Of a stretch of 64,000 bases of DNA, positions 62,915 to 64,000 are shown one piece after another. The stretch comes from Metopolophium dirhodum (taxonomy: Eukaryota; Arthropoda; Insecta; Hemiptera; Aphididae): positions 64,307,266 through 64,371,265 of the forward strand of contig NC_083560.1 of the NCBI RefSeq assembly GCF_019925205.1. The letters run 5' to 3'. Below the pieces are notes generated by a model that was given only the letters and a program-made list of their open reading frames with translations, had not been told where the DNA came from and ran no database searches. Made by a program: the position numbers and the translations under genes. The stretch's first letter is position 1. Each line of letters begins with the position of its first letter.

Positions 62915-63681
62915 TATAATATTATAAGCTTCGCGTGTACGCATATCATGCTGCAGGTTTCACAAACGTTTACGTTCCGTGATGCGACGTTTAAGTTATA
63001 CATAATATTATGTATATATATAATATTTATAAATATTATGTACAGTTGAATTCAACTGCTGATTAAAACGGTCAAGAACAATGATTTCCATATTTTACAT
63101 ATTAAAATACATCTGGTATGTATATATCGATTAAAAAATATTAATAACGGGCACTTAATAATGGAAAAATAAAAACAGTCACGGAATTCAGTTTGCTATG
63201 TACAATATTATTATCGCGATGGAAAATTTGACGATTTGAAAGGAATACAATATAGGTACCCGGTTGATGAATACACTACGTGCATATTATAATAAATACT
63301 TATATATATATATATAACTACAGCGACTGGAGAGATCTATATATAGTTTATTACACCGTGTATTACTCCAAGTCTGTTTTCGTTTTAATTCAAATTGGTA
63401 CACGTAATAATAATATATATATATGCGATATATACGTACGATTATGCACGTATCTATCTATACGTACACTGTAGGTATATAATGCGTAAAGCGTGTTTTA
63501 ATTATAGAAAATAATTGGGTCGTCACGACCCCCAAAACCCTCTCGCCCGCCACCACCGACCCCGCGTGGTCTCAACACTCCTAAAACCGTACAGTATAAT
63601 ATAATATACTACCTATATTATTATTATTATTATTATACACATCGACCGACTATTCGATAATCGTCGATAGTCGCGCATACC

Positions 63682-63707
63682 GCCGTCCGTCCGTCCGTCC
63701 GTCCGTA
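63682..63707. repeat. CCGT tetranucleotide repeat
   Basis: About six CCGT units in a short CpG-rich patch near the right edge. Confidence 0.85.
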
Positions 63708-64000
63708 GGTACAGCCTCCGGCCACGACTGCAGGACTTTGCTCGGGCTACGGGTTCACTGCCGCCGACGGTCACGCTGGTGGGAGAAACGAGACCAAACA
63801 CACCAGTTTCGTATAATATTATGTTGTATATTATGTATGTATAGGCAGTAGGCACGGTATAGAGTGGCAGCGGACGGGTGATAATATATATAAGAACGGC
63901 ACGAATGCGACCTCGTCTGCAATTATCGATCAATACTATACCTTATAATATACTATATATAATATGTTTACAATCGATAATTAAAATTACGAGTTTGGCG

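Larger units (their letters stand above)
58251..64000. other. Upstream flank of Ser, no gene recognised
   Basis: AT-rich with the repeats listed separately. Open frames are short and of low complexity. Around 60340-60420 two units of about 40 bp sharing CACG(G/A)TT and CCTAACTCGA/CCCAACTCGA form a small tandem repeat. A CpG-rich patch is present at 63530-63780. Confidence 0.6.

Noticed and set aside
1..64000. CRISPR arrays, rRNA, operons or other prokaryotic systems
   Set aside because: Only microsatellites and transposon-like repeats are present, with no spaced identical repeats. Gene structure is clearly eukaryotic.

Overview
The window looks like nuclear DNA of an insect, most probably an aphid or close hemipteran (inference). 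It is AT-rich and crowded with simple repeats, and it carries small non-autonomous DNA transposons and a Helitron relic. It also holds one large intron-rich developmental gene. I see no prokaryotic features.

One protein-coding gene fills most of the window on the minus strand: a complete Serrate/Jagged-type Notch ligand. I reconstructed 15 coding exons from position 57203 (start codon) down to 5446 (end of the TAA stop). Every junction uses GT donors and AG acceptors and keeps frame. The joined coding length is 5109 nt, predicting 1702 residues. Domain order is: N-terminal extension and signal segment, MNNL (C2-like) Notch-ligand domain, DSL domain, nine EGF repeats, Thr-rich linker, VWC-like Cys module, Jagged/Serrate juxtamembrane domain, one transmembrane helix, and a long Gln-rich cytoplasmic tail ending in TVLV. 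EGF1 to EGF9 match Drosophila Serrate one for one, including the loop insertions in EGF4 and EGF6. The sequence then goes straight from the Thr-rich linker to the VWC-like module; I found no counterpart of Drosophila EGF10-14.

Layout: 1-1320 diverged AT-rich repeats; about 1690-2640 a decayed Helitron helicase (minus strand); 3247-4028 a hAT-type element with a perfect 8-bp target duplication; about 4450-5445 the probable 3' UTR; 5446-57203 the Serrate gene, with introns from 136 bp to 15.3 kb; 57204-58250 a GC-rich 5' flank and likely promoter; 58250-64000 AT-rich flank with tandem and dispersed repeats and no gene that I can support.

The introns contain several transposon-like elements (two inverted copies of one hAT family, a TA-flanked MITE, a TTAA-like element, and a large-TIR element ending 50 bp from an exon) and many blocks rich in CpG and triplet repeats. 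Those blocks create long low-complexity open frames on both strands, which I treat as non-coding. The most notable points are the shortened EGF array, the Gln-rich intracellular tail, the amino-acid runs inside extracellular domains, and the overlapping frames at the 5' end.
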